Source: PGZG01 sp040235405 (GTDB lineage: Bacteria > Pseudomonadota > Gammaproteobacteria > Pseudomonadales > Alcanivoracaceae). From it: DNA of 64,000 nt. The DNA is taken from assembly GCA_040235405.1 (NCBI GenBank), contig JBECKT010000029.1, positions 1-64,000 on the forward strand. Reading direction: 5' to 3'. The notes beneath the pieces were generated by a model, which was not told the DNA's origin, ran no database searches, and was given only the letters and a program-made list of their open reading frames with translations. Of the stretch, positions 53,102 through 62,274 are shown in pieces; the stretch's first letter is position 1, and every line of letters starts with the position of its first letter. A program made the position numbers and the translations under genes.

Positions 53102-54661
53102 TCACCCACGCACCGCCTGAAACGCCGGCCCGATCAAGTGCGGCAGCAGATACCGATTCACATCCATATCCGGCTTGTAGTGCACAAACAACCCACCCAG
53201 CGTAGTAAACACCCGCGCCAGCATAATGAACTCCGCCGGCAGCTTGTCGACCGGATCCTGCTCGGCCATATGAAACAGGCGCTCGCCCTCCCGCAGCATG
53301 TCATCCGCCGTCGGCCAGACCATTTTTCCACTGCCCATATTCATCGCCGCGTTGCGAATCTGGTTCAGCAGTGCATTGGAGAATGCCAGCAAGGTATCAG
53401 GCTTGCCACTGCGCGTGCGGAAACCGAGATCACTCAGGGCGCGAGCAATGGCATCGCTGTCATCGACCAGCGCGGCACCAAGCACTTTCTGATAGCCATC
53501 GCGGAATGCGGCAGACAATTGCATGGTGCAACCGAAATCCAGCATCACCAGATCATCGTTCTCCGTGACCAGAAAATTGCCCGGATGCGGATCCGCCTGA
53601 AACACACCGAACTGCAATACCTGACGCAGGTACAGGTCGAGCAAGCGGCCGAGCAGATTCGATACTCCGGCATGGTCGCCAGCAGCCTGACGCCGATTCA
53701 GTTCGGTACCGAAATTGCTGCCCTGAACAAACTCGCTGACCAGAATCACCCGGTTACTGTGTGAGCGGATGACCTTCGGCACGAGCACGCCCTCGACAGC
53801 CTCAAGCCGGGCACCGATATCACTCATCCAGCGCGCCTCGTGACGATAATCGAGTTCCTCGCGCAAGGTGCGTTCGATCTCGGCAGTGATGGTGTCGAGA
53901 TCGGTGGGCGGCAGCAGCGATTCAATGCTGCCGACAAACAGCTTCAACAGCGCCATATCCAGATCGATCAGCTCGGACAGGCCGGGCCGCTGCACCTTGA
54001 CGGCTACCACGCGACCATCGTGCAGCACCGCCTTGTGTACCTGACCAATGCTCGCTGCCGCCAGCGGCTCCGGATCGAAATCGGCGAACAGAACTTCCAG
54101 CGACTGCTGCAGGCTGGATTCAATCTGCTCGCGAATCACCTCGAAACTTTCCGGCCGGGCGCTATCCTGCAGCACTTTCAGTTCATCGACCCAGGCTGCA
54201 GGCAGGATATCGCCACGGGCCGACAGCAACTGACCGATTTTCAGAAAGGCACCGCCCTGCTGCAGCGAGGTCTCAACAAAGCGTCGGGCGTTGTTGCGAT
54301 GCAGCTCATCCAGCGCGCTGGCCATACGACTGCGTGACATAAACGCCGAACGGGTACCCCAGAACCGGTAGCTGGTGGTCAGGCGAGTCAGCATCCAGCC
54401 GGTTTTCGACAGCCGCTTGATGCGCTCCGGCCATTGCGCCGCCTCGCGCGCGATCAGCTCGTATTCTTCCCGGGCAAGTTCAACCCCGGCCTCCATATCG
54501 CGCCAGGCGCGCAGCGCCTTTTCTGCCAGGTCACGACCCTGCCAGACGGTCTGCTCAATGGCACCGAGGGTGGCATTCATCACCGTCAGCCAGGTTTTCA
54601 GGCCCTGGTTGCGGCGAACACGGGTTTCAGTCGGCGCTACAATCGCTTCAGTTGCCGGCAT
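53102..54661 (-). CDS. ABC1/UbiB family atypical kinase
   Basis: The 519-residue protein belongs to the ABC1 (ADCK/UbiB) family, atypical kinase-like proteins linked to ubiquinone and lipid metabolism. The KxGQ motif (AFLKIGQLLSARGDILP), the Ala-rich nucleotide loop AAASIGQVHKA, VAVKVQRPG and the QADPHPGNFLV catalytic loop with DFG (MLDFGCTM) are all seen. GGAG precedes the ATG. It is not next to ubiE or ubiJ, so it is not the canonical ubiB. Confidence 0.88.
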   Translation of the reverse strand: MPATEAIVAPTETRVRRNQGLKTWLTVMNATLGAIEQTVWQGRDLAEKALRAWRDMEAGVELAREEYELIAREAAQWPERIKRLSKTGWMLTRLTTSYRFWGTRSAFMSRSRMASALDELHRNNARRFVETSLQQGGAFLKIGQLLSARGDILPAAWVDELKVLQDSARPESFEVIREQIESSLQQSLEVLFADFDPEPLAAASIGQVHKAVLHDGRVVAVKVQRPGLSELIDLDMALLKLFVGSIESLLPPTDLDTITAEIERTLREELDYRHEARWMSDIGARLEAVEGVLVPKVIRSHSNRVILVSEFVQGSNFGTELNRRQAAGDHAGVSNLLGRLLDLYLRQVLQFGVFQADPHPGNFLVTENDDLVMLDFGCTMQLSAAFRDGYQKVLGAALVDDSDAIARALSDLGFRTRSGKPDTLLAFSNALLNQIRNAAMNMGSGKMVWPTADDMLREGERLFHMAEQDPVDKLPAEFIMLARVFTTLGGLFVHYKPDMDVNRYLLPHLIGPAFQAVRG

Positions 54662-54727
54662 GGAATGACTCCTGTGATTGTCATTTTTTGTAGTACATAT
54701 TGAGCCAAAAAATTTTCTCGCTAACGC

Positions 54728-55249
54728 TTACAACTTGCCGATGCAGTCGCCGCACAGCCATACGCTCGGCACTTCCGCCAGCGTGGTCAGGCCACGAAAT
54801 GCCCGCTCGCCTCGGGCCAGCGCCTTGCCGCACTCAATGCACTGACCGGGCTTGTTAACGATCACGTCCTGCCAGGCATCAACGCTGTCGAGCAGCTCAC
54901 TGGCCAGCTCGCCACCCTGCCGGGCCGGTGTCAGCGGTTTGCCGGCATTTTCACCGCGCGCTACAGCAGCGAGGCGTTTGGCATCGCGGGTGACATGCTC
55001 CACCAGCGCACTGGAATCGGCGACGATGCCATCGACCAGATTGAAGGTGTCCTCCAGCACGTTACGGATCAGGTGCGACACCGTCATGCGTTTCTGCTCG
55101 GCCGCTTGCTTCAAGGTGCTCTCCAGATCCTTCGGCACCCGCGTCTGAATCACCCGGTCCTTGCGCTCTTCCGCCGACGCGGACGGACGCCCACGGCCAC
55201 TGCTGCCGGGCAGGGTTTTGGCTGAACTCTTGTCGGAATCCGAACGCAT
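54728..55249 (-). CDS. RHH-like/zinc-ribbon putative regulator
   Basis: The 173-residue protein has a Ser/Gly-rich N-terminus, then a ribbon-helix-helix-like segment (DRVIQTRVPKDLESTLKQAAEQKRMTVSHLIRNVLEDTFN, residues about 32-71), and a C-terminal zinc ribbon with CIEC and CGDC pairs. ATG 55249 is chosen; the frame is open upstream to 55558. A 7-base palindrome just upstream (55273-55291) is a natural operator for the RHH domain. The function is unknown; autoregulation is inferred. It sits divergently from the Atm1-like transporter. Confidence 0.75.
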   Translation of the reverse strand: MRSDSDKSSAKTLPGSSGRGRPSASAEERKDRVIQTRVPKDLESTLKQAAEQKRMTVSHLIRNVLEDTFNLVDGIVADSSALVEHVTRDAKRLAAVARGENAGKPLTPARQGGELASELLDSVDAWQDVIVNKPGQCIECGKALARGERAFRGLTTLAEVPSVWLCGDCIGKL

Positions 55250-55272
55250 GGAATCGGCGCCCCCTGATTTAA

Positions 55273-55291
55273 TGTCATACAAAATATGACA
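55273..55291. promoter_or_regulatory. Candidate RHH operator palindrome
   Basis: TGTCATA and TATGACA form a perfect inverted repeat around a CAAAA spacer, 24 bases upstream of the minus-strand RHH gene and 50 bases before the probable start of the Atm1-like gene. Its position covers the likely promoter core of the minus-strand gene, fitting autorepression. Confidence 0.55.
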
Positions 55292-55340
55292 GCCTGCCCT
55301 GCCTGTCAACGGCGCCATTTGGCCCTGCTGCCTGTTATGC

Positions 55341-57197
55341 TTGGCGCCCTTGCCAGAGCGGAGCCGGTCATTGCGCAGTTTCTCCTCCCACCATCGCGGT
55401 CCGGCTGATGACGGCCCCGAACAGAGCCCGAACTGGCGCATCCTTCGCTCGCTCTGGCCGTACCTGACCGAATTCCCCGGCCGGGTGCTGTTGTCACTGG
55501 CCCTGCTGGTAGCCGCCAAGCTCGCGACCGTGGCGATGCCGCTGGCACTGAAGCACATCGTGGACAGCCTTGAGCAGAATCGCGGCAGCGAAGTGGTGCT
55601 GTGGCTTCCCCTGTTGCTGGTATTGGCCTACGGTGCCCTGCGGCTCGGTTCGACCCTGTTCGGCGAGCTGCGCGATGCGGTGTTTGCCCGGGTCGCCGAG
55701 CGCGCCATGCGCCGGGTGTCACTACGGGTGTTCGAGCATCTGCATCGGCTGGAGCTGGGTTTTCACCTGTCCCGCCGTACCGGTGCGTTGGCCCGCGATA
55801 TCGAGCGCGGCACCAGCGGCATCAGCTTTCTGCTGCGCTTTATGTTGTTCAATATCGTCCCGACCCTGCTCGAGATCGTGCTGGTGGCGGCAATCCTGTT
55901 GGCCGCGTTCCGGCCCGGTTATGTCGGCGTCATCCTTTTCGCAGTGGTTGCCTATGTGGTGTTCTCGGTAAAAGTCACCGAATGGCGCACCCGCTATGTG
56001 CGCGAATCGAACGAGATGGACAACCAGTCCAACACCCGGGCGGTGGACAGCCTGCTGAATTTCGAAACAGTGAAATACTTCGGCAACGAAGCGTTCGAAT
56101 CGAAACGCTACGACAAGGATCTTGGCCAGTGGGAAGCGGCGCGGATGAAGAACCGGCTGTCACTGGCGGCACTGAATTCCGGCCAGGCGCTGATCATCGC
56201 CATCACCATGACCATGATGATGTGGATGGCGGTCTCGGACGTGCAGCGCGGCGCCATGACACTGGGCGATCTGACCATGATCAATGCCTACCTGATCCAG
56301 GTTTTCATTCCGCTCAATGCGCTCGGCTTTATCTACCGCGAAATCCGCCAGTCACTGGTCAATATCGAGCGCATGTTTACCCTGCTCGGCCAGCAGGCGC
56401 AGGTGGTCGACAAGGATGATGCCGGGGAGCTGCCGGCCGGCCCGGCCAGCATCCGCTTTGACAATGTCCGTTTCGGCTATCAACCGGAACGCCGCATTCT
56501 TGATGGCATCAGTTTCGAAGTGCCAGCCGGTCACAAGGTGGCCGTGGTCGGTCGCAGCGGCGCCGGCAAGTCCACCATTGGCCGGTTGCTGTTCCGCTTT
56601 TTTGACGTCAGTGATGGCGCGGTACTGGTCAACGGCGTCGATATTCGCGACCTGACCCAGAGCAGCCTGCGCGCCGCCATCGGCGTGGTGCCACAGGACA
56701 CCGTGCTGTTCAACGACACTATCTGGAACAACATTGCCTACGGCCGCCCTGATGCCAGTGCCGGGGAAGTGCGCCGGGCGGCGCAGCTGGCCCATCTGGA
56801 TGAATTTATTGCGGCGCTGCCGGAAGGTTACGACAGCAAGGTTGGCGAGCGCGGCCTGAAAGTATCGGGTGGTGAAAAGCAGCGCATCGCCATCGCCAGA
56901 GTGCTACTGAAAAATCCGCCGATCCTGTTGCTGGATGAAGCCACCTCATCACTCGACTCGCATGCGGAACAGGCCATCATCAGCGCGCTGAACGAAGTAG
57001 CGGCGCGGCGCACCACCCTGGTAATTGCCCATCGGCTATCCACCATCCGCGACGCTGACGAAATTCTGGTACTGGATCAGGGCAAGATTGTCGAGCGTGG
57101 CCATCATGATCTGCTGCTGGCACACAACGGTGTCTACGCCAGCCTGTGGCACCAGCAACAGCGGGACCGCTCCAAGGTACCGAGCCTGCCAGCGTGA
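55341..57197 (+). CDS. Atm1/HMT1-like ABC transporter
   Basis: The 618-residue half-transporter has about six membrane segments, then an ATPase domain with Walker A (GRSGAGKST), a signature motif (VSGGEKQRIAIAR) and Walker B (ILLLDEATSSLD). The NSGQALIIAITMTMMMWMA segment with the ETVKYFGNE loop matches the Atm1 / AtmA-type family that exports glutathione-linked or iron-sulfur-related compounds. The frame has no ATG in the right place; TTG 55341 is used here, with TTG 55371 an alternative. A possible operator lies upstream. Confidence 0.9.
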   Translation: MAPLPERSRSLRSFSSHHRGPADDGPEQSPNWRILRSLWPYLTEFPGRVLLSLALLVAAKLATVAMPLALKHIVDSLEQNRGSEVVLWLPLLLVLAYGALRLGSTLFGELRDAVFARVAERAMRRVSLRVFEHLHRLELGFHLSRRTGALARDIERGTSGISFLLRFMLFNIVPTLLEIVLVAAILLAAFRPGYVGVILFAVVAYVVFSVKVTEWRTRYVRESNEMDNQSNTRAVDSLLNFETVKYFGNEAFESKRYDKDLGQWEAARMKNRLSLAALNSGQALIIAITMTMMMWMAVSDVQRGAMTLGDLTMINAYLIQVFIPLNALGFIYREIRQSLVNIERMFTLLGQQAQVVDKDDAGELPAGPASIRFDNVRFGYQPERRILDGISFEVPAGHKVAVVGRSGAGKSTIGRLLFRFFDVSDGAVLVNGVDIRDLTQSSLRAAIGVVPQDTVLFNDTIWNNIAYGRPDASAGEVRRAAQLAHLDEFIAALPEGYDSKVGERGLKVSGGEKQRIAIARVLLKNPPILLLDEATSSLDSHAEQAIISALNEVAARRTTLVIAHRLSTIRDADEILVLDQGKIVERGHHDLLLAHNGVYASLWHQQQRDRSKVPSLPA

Positions 57198-57279
57198 CCG
57201 GGTATGACGCGCGGGGTCCGTTTGCCGGCAGCGGGGGCGGCAGCGATAATGCCTGTCCCTGTGCCAACCCTGATTGACC

Positions 57280-57885
57280 ATGAGCCAACGTACCGACCGC
57301 CTGCGCCGCCAGCTAATTCTTGGACTGTTCCGGAAGTTCCATCTTCCCAGGCTGGCCAACCGACTCTCTGCACAACAGGCACTGGCGCTATTCAACTTTT
57401 TTAATGGCGGCCTGAGCATTGGCCTGATCGCCATTATCGCCCTGATCACCCGGGAAGCCTTCATCTTCCCATCGCTGGGCGCCACCGCGTTTATTCTTTT
57501 TTACATCCCGATGTCGGAGGCGGCCGCACCGCGTAACGTGTTCAGTGGTCACCTGACCGGCGCGCTATGCGGATGGAGCAGTCTTGCCCTGTTCGGTCTG
57601 ACCGATGCACCCAGCGCGCTGAGTAGCGGAATGGATTGGCCACATGCTTTTTCCGCCGCTTTATCGATGGGCCTTGCGACGAGCGCGATGGTTTTACTCA
57701 AGGTCGTTCACCCGCCTGCGGCGGCAACATCGCTGATCGTTTCGCTCGGACTCATGCCGCAACTCAATCAGATACCGGTACTGATGACCGGAGTGGTGGT
57801 ACTGCTCTGTCAGGCTTTTATTCTGAACAGGCTGGCGGGAATCCGTTACCCGCTATGGTCACAGCGGGTAACGGATTTGAACTGA
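57280..57885 (+). CDS. HPP family membrane protein
   Basis: The 201-residue protein has four membrane segments and the family's VVHPPAAATSLI motif, following FPSLGATAFILFY. HPP-domain proteins include nitrite transporters of chloroplasts and cyanobacteria; a transport role is likely but not proven here. ATG 57280 is preferred over the TTG at 57274. The stop codon abuts that of the convergent nhaD. Confidence 0.88.
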   Translation: MSQRTDRLRRQLILGLFRKFHLPRLANRLSAQQALALFNFFNGGLSIGLIAIIALITREAFIFPSLGATAFILFYIPMSEAAAPRNVFSGHLTGALCGWSSLALFGLTDAPSALSSGMDWPHAFSAALSMGLATSAMVLLKVVHPPAAATSLIVSLGLMPQLNQIPVLMTGVVVLLCQAFILNRLAGIRYPLWSQRVTDLN

Positions 57886-59340
57886 TTACTGAACCTTGCC
57901 AAACACCTCGAAGGCATCAGCATTCAACCACAGGTGCACCAGCACACTGGCAATGAAGCCGAGCAGGATCACCGGTGTCCAGCGCAGGTGACCAAGGAAG
58001 GTGTAGTGGCCACGAGCCGCACCCATCAGCGCCACCCCGGCAGCAGAACCGATAGACAACAGACTGCCGCCGACACCGGCGGTCAGCGTGATCAGCAACC
58101 AGTGCCCGTGAGACATTTCCGGCTGCATGGTCAGTACCGCAAACATCACCGGAATGTTGTCGATGACCGCCGAAACAATGCCGAGGAAAATGTTGGCCGA
58201 GGTCGCATCCCACTGGGTATAGAGTGTGTGCGACATCAGCTCCAGATAACCCATGTAACCGAGGCCGCCGACACACATCACCACACCATAGAAAAACAGC
58301 AGGGTATCCCACTCGGCGCGGGCAACGCGGTTAAAGACGTCAAATGGTACGACACCACCGAGGCGACGCAGCGCTTCTGCATCACCGCGTTGCTCGGCCA
58401 GTGCCCGCTTGCGTTCCAGCGAACGCGGCAGCGTCTGGCGCAGGAAGTAGCCAAAGAATTGCAGATAACCCAGGCCGGTCATCATGCCCAGTACCGGCGG
58501 CAGGTGCAGCAGGCTGTGGCAGGCCACCGCAGAAGCGATAGTCAGCAGAAACAGCACCAGAATGCGCCGCGCACCACGCTTCATCTCGACCTTTTCATAA
58601 ACCACGCTGGGAGCACGGTCCTCGACAAACAGGCTCATGATCACAGCCGGCACGATGAAGTTGACAATCGAAGGCACCAGCAGGGCAAAGAACTCGTAGA
58701 AATTGATCATGCCAGCCTGCCACACCATCAACGTGGTGATGTCGCCGAACGGACTGAAAGCACCACCGGCATTCGCCGCGACAACGATGTTGATACAGCA
58801 GAGATTGATAAACCGGCTGTCGCCTTCGGCGACCTTGGTGACCACCGCGCACATCAGCAACGCGGTGGTCAGGTTATCGGCGATCGGTGAAATCACAAAC
58901 GCCAGAATACCGGTCAGCCAGAACAGGGTCCGGTAGCGAAAACCGCGCTGCAGCATCCAGGCGCGCAGCGCGTCAAACACCCGGCGCTCCTCCAGCGCGT
59001 TGATATAGGTCATCGCCACCAGCAGGAACAGCATCAGCTCGGCGAATTCGAGCAGGGTATCTCGGAACGCCGCCTCGCTGACGCCGGGCATATCATGGCC
59101 GACATAAACCGCGCCGATAATGACCCAGATGATACCGGCAGCAACCAGCACCGGCTTGGACTTGCGCAGGTGCAGCTTCTCCTCACCCATCACGACAATG
59201 TATGCCAGCACGAAAATCGCCAGCGCAATCAGACCGGCCGGAGAAAAAGTCATATCGATCGGCCCGGTTGCCGCCAGCGCGGGCATGGAAAGCAGTAAAC
59301 CGGGAAGCAGCAGGGTCAGGAAACGTATCGGCATGCGCAT
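57886..59340 (-). CDS. nhaD: Na+/H+ antiporter NhaD
   Basis: The 484-residue membrane protein has a signal-like start, about 12 membrane segments, and the NhaD-type motifs SPIADNLTTALLMC, NIVVAANAGGAFSPFGDITTLMVW and SAVIDNIPVMFAVL. It expels sodium using the proton gradient and helps under saline or alkaline conditions. A CBS-domain gene on the same strand lies 121 bases upstream. Its stop codon abuts the HPP gene stop. Confidence 0.93.
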   Translation of the reverse strand: MRMPIRFLTLLLPGLLLSMPALAATGPIDMTFSPAGLIALAIFVLAYIVVMGEEKLHLRKSKPVLVAAGIIWVIIGAVYVGHDMPGVSEAAFRDTLLEFAELMLFLLVAMTYINALEERRVFDALRAWMLQRGFRYRTLFWLTGILAFVISPIADNLTTALLMCAVVTKVAEGDSRFINLCCINIVVAANAGGAFSPFGDITTLMVWQAGMINFYEFFALLVPSIVNFIVPAVIMSLFVEDRAPSVVYEKVEMKRGARRILVLFLLTIASAVACHSLLHLPPVLGMMTGLGYLQFFGYFLRQTLPRSLERKRALAEQRGDAEALRRLGGVVPFDVFNRVARAEWDTLLFFYGVVMCVGGLGYMGYLELMSHTLYTQWDATSANIFLGIVSAVIDNIPVMFAVLTMQPEMSHGHWLLITLTAGVGGSLLSIGSAAGVALMGAARGHYTFLGHLRWTPVILLGFIASVLVHLWLNADAFEVFGKVQ

Positions 59341-59461
59341 GTCGGGCTCATCCGCAGTGAAGGGAAGGAATCGGCGCGCATCCTACCAGATAAGCCCTGT
59401 CCGAGGCGCCGTATACGCAGATCTATTGATTCATATCAGCCAAATTATGAGAACCATTCAG

Positions 59462-59866
59462 TCACGCCACATCATCACCATCGCTGGGCTGGAAAGGCTC
59501 CCGCAGCCAGAACGCAAACTGCCGGCAGGCATCAGTCCAGGTAAAGATACCGGCCAACCGTTCCCGGTGAATCAGCACGACCAGAGGCAGATGACGTTCT
59601 GCCATATCCGCCAGAACCCGGTCCGCCCGCGCGGTCGCTTCTACCACCTCCGCCGGTAACGCGCACTGGGCCAGAGGCTTGTCACTGCCCGGTGGCAATG
59701 CATCCAGCGTCACCAGGCCGAGCAGTCGATGCTGCTCGTCCGTCACTGGCAGATGATGAATATCGTGCTCCTGCATGAAAAGCCGGGCTTCCCGGGCCGA
59801 GGCATCACCGGCAAGGTGCCAGGGGAACGCGGTCATCAGGGCGCTGATTCGCGGAATCCTCTTCAT
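59462..59866 (-). CDS. CBS-domain pair protein
   Basis: The 134-residue protein is a pair of CBS modules (ISALMTAFPWHLAGDASAREARLFMQEHDIHHLPVTDEQHRLLGLVTLDAL for the first), which usually bind adenosyl nucleotides and sense energy state. ATG 59866 is chosen with GGAG six bases upstream. It is divergent from the coiled-coil gene and upstream of nhaD. Confidence 0.87.
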   Translation of the reverse strand: MKRIPRISALMTAFPWHLAGDASAREARLFMQEHDIHHLPVTDEQHRLLGLVTLDALPPGSDKPLAQCALPAEVVEATARADRVLADMAERHLPLVVLIHRERLAGIFTWTDACRQFAFWLREPFQPSDGDDVA

Positions 59867-60053
59867 TGACCACTCCAGCGCCATCAATAGCGCAGCGGAA
59901 TTTGCGTCTCCATTCTTCGCCCCTTGTGGCGGTGGTGCAACCACCGCCCGCCATGACTGGACCAAAGGCGCCAGGCCCGGTTGTTTGCTATGATGCAAGC
60001 CCGCATCCGCGCCGGCATTGCCGTCACGGACAGCTGACCGGATAAACAGACCT

Positions 60054-60308
60054 ATGCCGATTCGACACTGGTATCTGACCGCGCTGGTATTGCCGGCAAT
60101 TATGGCCGGCGCGAGCGACCGGGAACTGCTTCGCGATGAGCTGCGCGATGCGGTCAGTCGCGAACAGCAGGAGCTGCGCTCACGCGCCGAGGCGTTGGCG
60201 GAACAGGCAGAAACAGCAGCCACCCTGCTGCAGAAACAACAGGCTTATATAGAACAACTTGAGGCGGAAATCCGTGCTTTGCAGAAAGCGTCTGAAAGCG
60301 ATGACTGA
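60054..60308 (+). CDS. Small coiled-coil exported protein
   Basis: The 84-residue product has an N-terminal hydrophobic signal (YLTALVLPAIMAGAS) followed by a coiled coil rich in Glu, Gln, Ala, Leu and Arg. It ends nine bases before the GNAT gene and is probably in the same transcript. Its function is unknown. Confidence 0.65.
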   Translation: MPIRHWYLTALVLPAIMAGASDRELLRDELRDAVSREQQELRSRAEALAEQAETAATLLQKQQAYIEQLEAEIRALQKASESDD

Positions 60309-60317
60309 GACTCTCCC

Positions 60318-60923
60318 ATGCTGAAACGGATGCGTCGCCTGTTTGGCAAGCCGGCCGTAGAAACTACGCCCGTAACGGTCGCTCCTGCCACGTCAGCTCA
60401 GGGCAGCAGCCCGGCATCACCGGACACCTTTGTGATGCCATTTGATATCCGGCCAATGACCGGGGAGGATGGCCAGGCACTGCGCGAGCTGTTTCGACAA
60501 TCGATTCAGCAGATCGCCTCGAAACACTATGACGCCGATGCCATTGCCGCCTGGAGCGCCAGCGCCGACGACGCGGATTTCGTAACCCGCCTGCAGCGTG
60601 GCCTGACGCTGGTAGCACTGCTGCATGGCGAAGCGGTCGGTTTTGCCCAGCTGTACCCGGCAGACCATATCGAAATGATGTACCTGTCACCGCCCGGCAG
60701 CGGACTGGGGATCGCCACTTTGCTGTGCCAGCACCTGGAAGATGAAGCCCGTATTGCCGGCAGCCAGACCCTGAGCACCGCCAGCAGTCTGGCAGCACGA
60801 CGTTTTTTCGAGAGCATGGGCTTTCGGGTGGTCGCCGAGGAAACGGTTCAACGCAATGGCGTTGCCATTAACCGTCTGCACATGGAAAAGATACTGGTGC
60901 CCAGCCAGGCAAGCGCTGAATAA
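60318..60923 (+). CDS. GNAT-family N-acetyltransferase
   Basis: The 201-residue protein has a short, Lys/Arg-rich N-terminus and a linker of about 35 residues, then a GNAT domain. IRPMTGEDGQALRELFRQSI opens it, and the acetyl-CoA loop is seen as LSPPGSGLGIATLLCQHLEDEA, followed by the family's ARRFFESMGFRVV segment. It would acetylate a small molecule or protein; the substrate is unknown. It ends four bases before a REP-like repeat. Confidence 0.85.
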   Translation: MLKRMRRLFGKPAVETTPVTVAPATSAQGSSPASPDTFVMPFDIRPMTGEDGQALRELFRQSIQQIASKHYDADAIAAWSASADDADFVTRLQRGLTLVALLHGEAVGFAQLYPADHIEMMYLSPPGSGLGIATLLCQHLEDEARIAGSQTLSTASSLAARRFFESMGFRVVAEETVQRNGVAINRLHMEKILVPSQASAE

Positions 60924-60926
60924 GCC

Positions 60927-60980
60927 GTTGGAGCGGTCGATCGCCCGCGATCCATTCGGAACATCGCGGCCAACCGGCTC
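60927..60980. repeat. Degenerate REPIN-like repeat
   Basis: GTTGGAGCGGTCGATCGCCCGCGA at 60927-60950 is a diverged copy of the GTAGGAG unit, and TCGCGGCCAACCGGCTCC at 60964-60981 is its inverted mate. The element lies in the gap between convergent GNAT and dctM genes, like the other copies. Confidence 0.6.
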
Positions 60981-60984
60981 CCGG

Positions 60985-62274
60985 CTAACGCACCAGAAAC
61001 AGACTCAGTTCCGGTATATAGGTAATCAGCGCCAGCACCACCAGCAGCACCAGCATGAATGGAATGGTGGCGCGAAACAGCTCGGTAATCGGCTTGTGGA
61101 ACCGATAACTGGCGATAAAAAGATTCATGCCCACCGGCGGCGTGATATAGCCAATCTGCATGTTGGCGACAAAAATAATGCCAAGATGAACCGGGTCAAT
61201 CCCGTAGCCCAGTGCCACCGGCAGAATCAGCGGCACCATAATCACCAGCGCGGCAAAAATATCCAGCAGCGCACCAAGCGCCAGCAACACCAGATTAAGC
61301 AGCAACAGAAACGCCAGCTTGCTCTCGACATGGGTCTGGATAAAGGCAAACAGGGTCTCCGGCACGCCAGCGAAAACCAGATAGTCGGAGAATGCCAGCG
61401 CCACCGCCAGAATCAGTAATATGCCGCCCACCATCACCATCGACTCGCGCATGATCCGCGGCAATTTGCGCAATGGAATATCACGATACAGCAACACTTC
61501 TGCCACCAGCACATATAGCGCCGTGACCGCCGCCGCTTCACTGATCACCAATACGCCGGAGAATATCCCGCCCAATACCACGACTGGCAGTGGCAACTCC
61601 CAACGTGCATCCCATAGCGCGCCACGAAGTTCGGCGAAGGAAAACGCCTGTTTCGGCACCGGCTGCTTGCGCATTGCCCACAGACACCAGAGATACAGCG
61701 CAACAATCATCAACAGTGCCGGCACCAGCCCGGCCAGATACAGATCGGTAATTTCCACCGTCGGCATATCCAGCTGCTGCGACATCTGCTGGGCAATAAT
61801 GCCATACACCAGCAACGGCACCGATGGCACCAGCAGCAGACCAAGGCTGCCGGAAGAGGTCATCAGGCCAAGGTTGAATTTTTCCTGATAGCCGGCCTTG
61901 GCCAGCGCCGGTAGCAGCAATGCACCGAGTGCAACAATAGTGACGCCGCTGCCGCCGGTCAGTGCAGTAAAGAATGCACAGGCCACCAGTGCCACCAGCG
62001 CCATGCCACCGGGCAGCCAACCAAATGCGGCCTGACTCAAACGCATCATCCGATCAGCGGTTTTCGCCTCACTGAGCAGGAAGCCGGCAAAGGTGAACAG
62101 TGGCAATGCCATCAGCACCACCGAATCGGTGAGCTGATAGATGGTGATATGCAGCACCGCCAGCGGCGTGTCCATGGTCAGAAAACCGATCGCCGCCGCA
62201 CCGAGAATAATCGCAAACAGGGGCGCGCCGCACAGCGCCAGCAACAACAGGGCAAGCACCGCAATCCAGATCAT
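60985..62274 (-). CDS. dctM: TRAP transporter large permease DctM
   Basis: The 429-residue protein is the large membrane subunit of a TRAP transporter, with about 12 membrane segments and the DctM motifs FLLSEAKTADRMMRL, LTGGSGVTIVALGALLLPAL and PPVGMNLF. It moves a substrate delivered by DctP using the sodium gradient. It overlaps dctQ by four bases (ATGA) and is last in the operon tatT-dctP-dctQ-dctM. Confidence 0.93.
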   Translation of the reverse strand: MIWIAVLALLLLALCGAPLFAIILGAAAIGFLTMDTPLAVLHITIYQLTDSVVLMALPLFTFAGFLLSEAKTADRMMRLSQAAFGWLPGGMALVALVACAFFTALTGGSGVTIVALGALLLPALAKAGYQEKFNLGLMTSSGSLGLLLVPSVPLLVYGIIAQQMSQQLDMPTVEITDLYLAGLVPALLMIVALYLWCLWAMRKQPVPKQAFSFAELRGALWDARWELPLPVVVLGGIFSGVLVISEAAAVTALYVLVAEVLLYRDIPLRKLPRIMRESMVMVGGILLILAVALAFSDYLVFAGVPETLFAFIQTHVESKLAFLLLLNLVLLALGALLDIFAALVIMVPLILPVALGYGIDPVHLGIIFVANMQIGYITPPVGMNLFIASYRFHKPITELFRATIPFMLVLLVVLALITYIPELSLFLVR

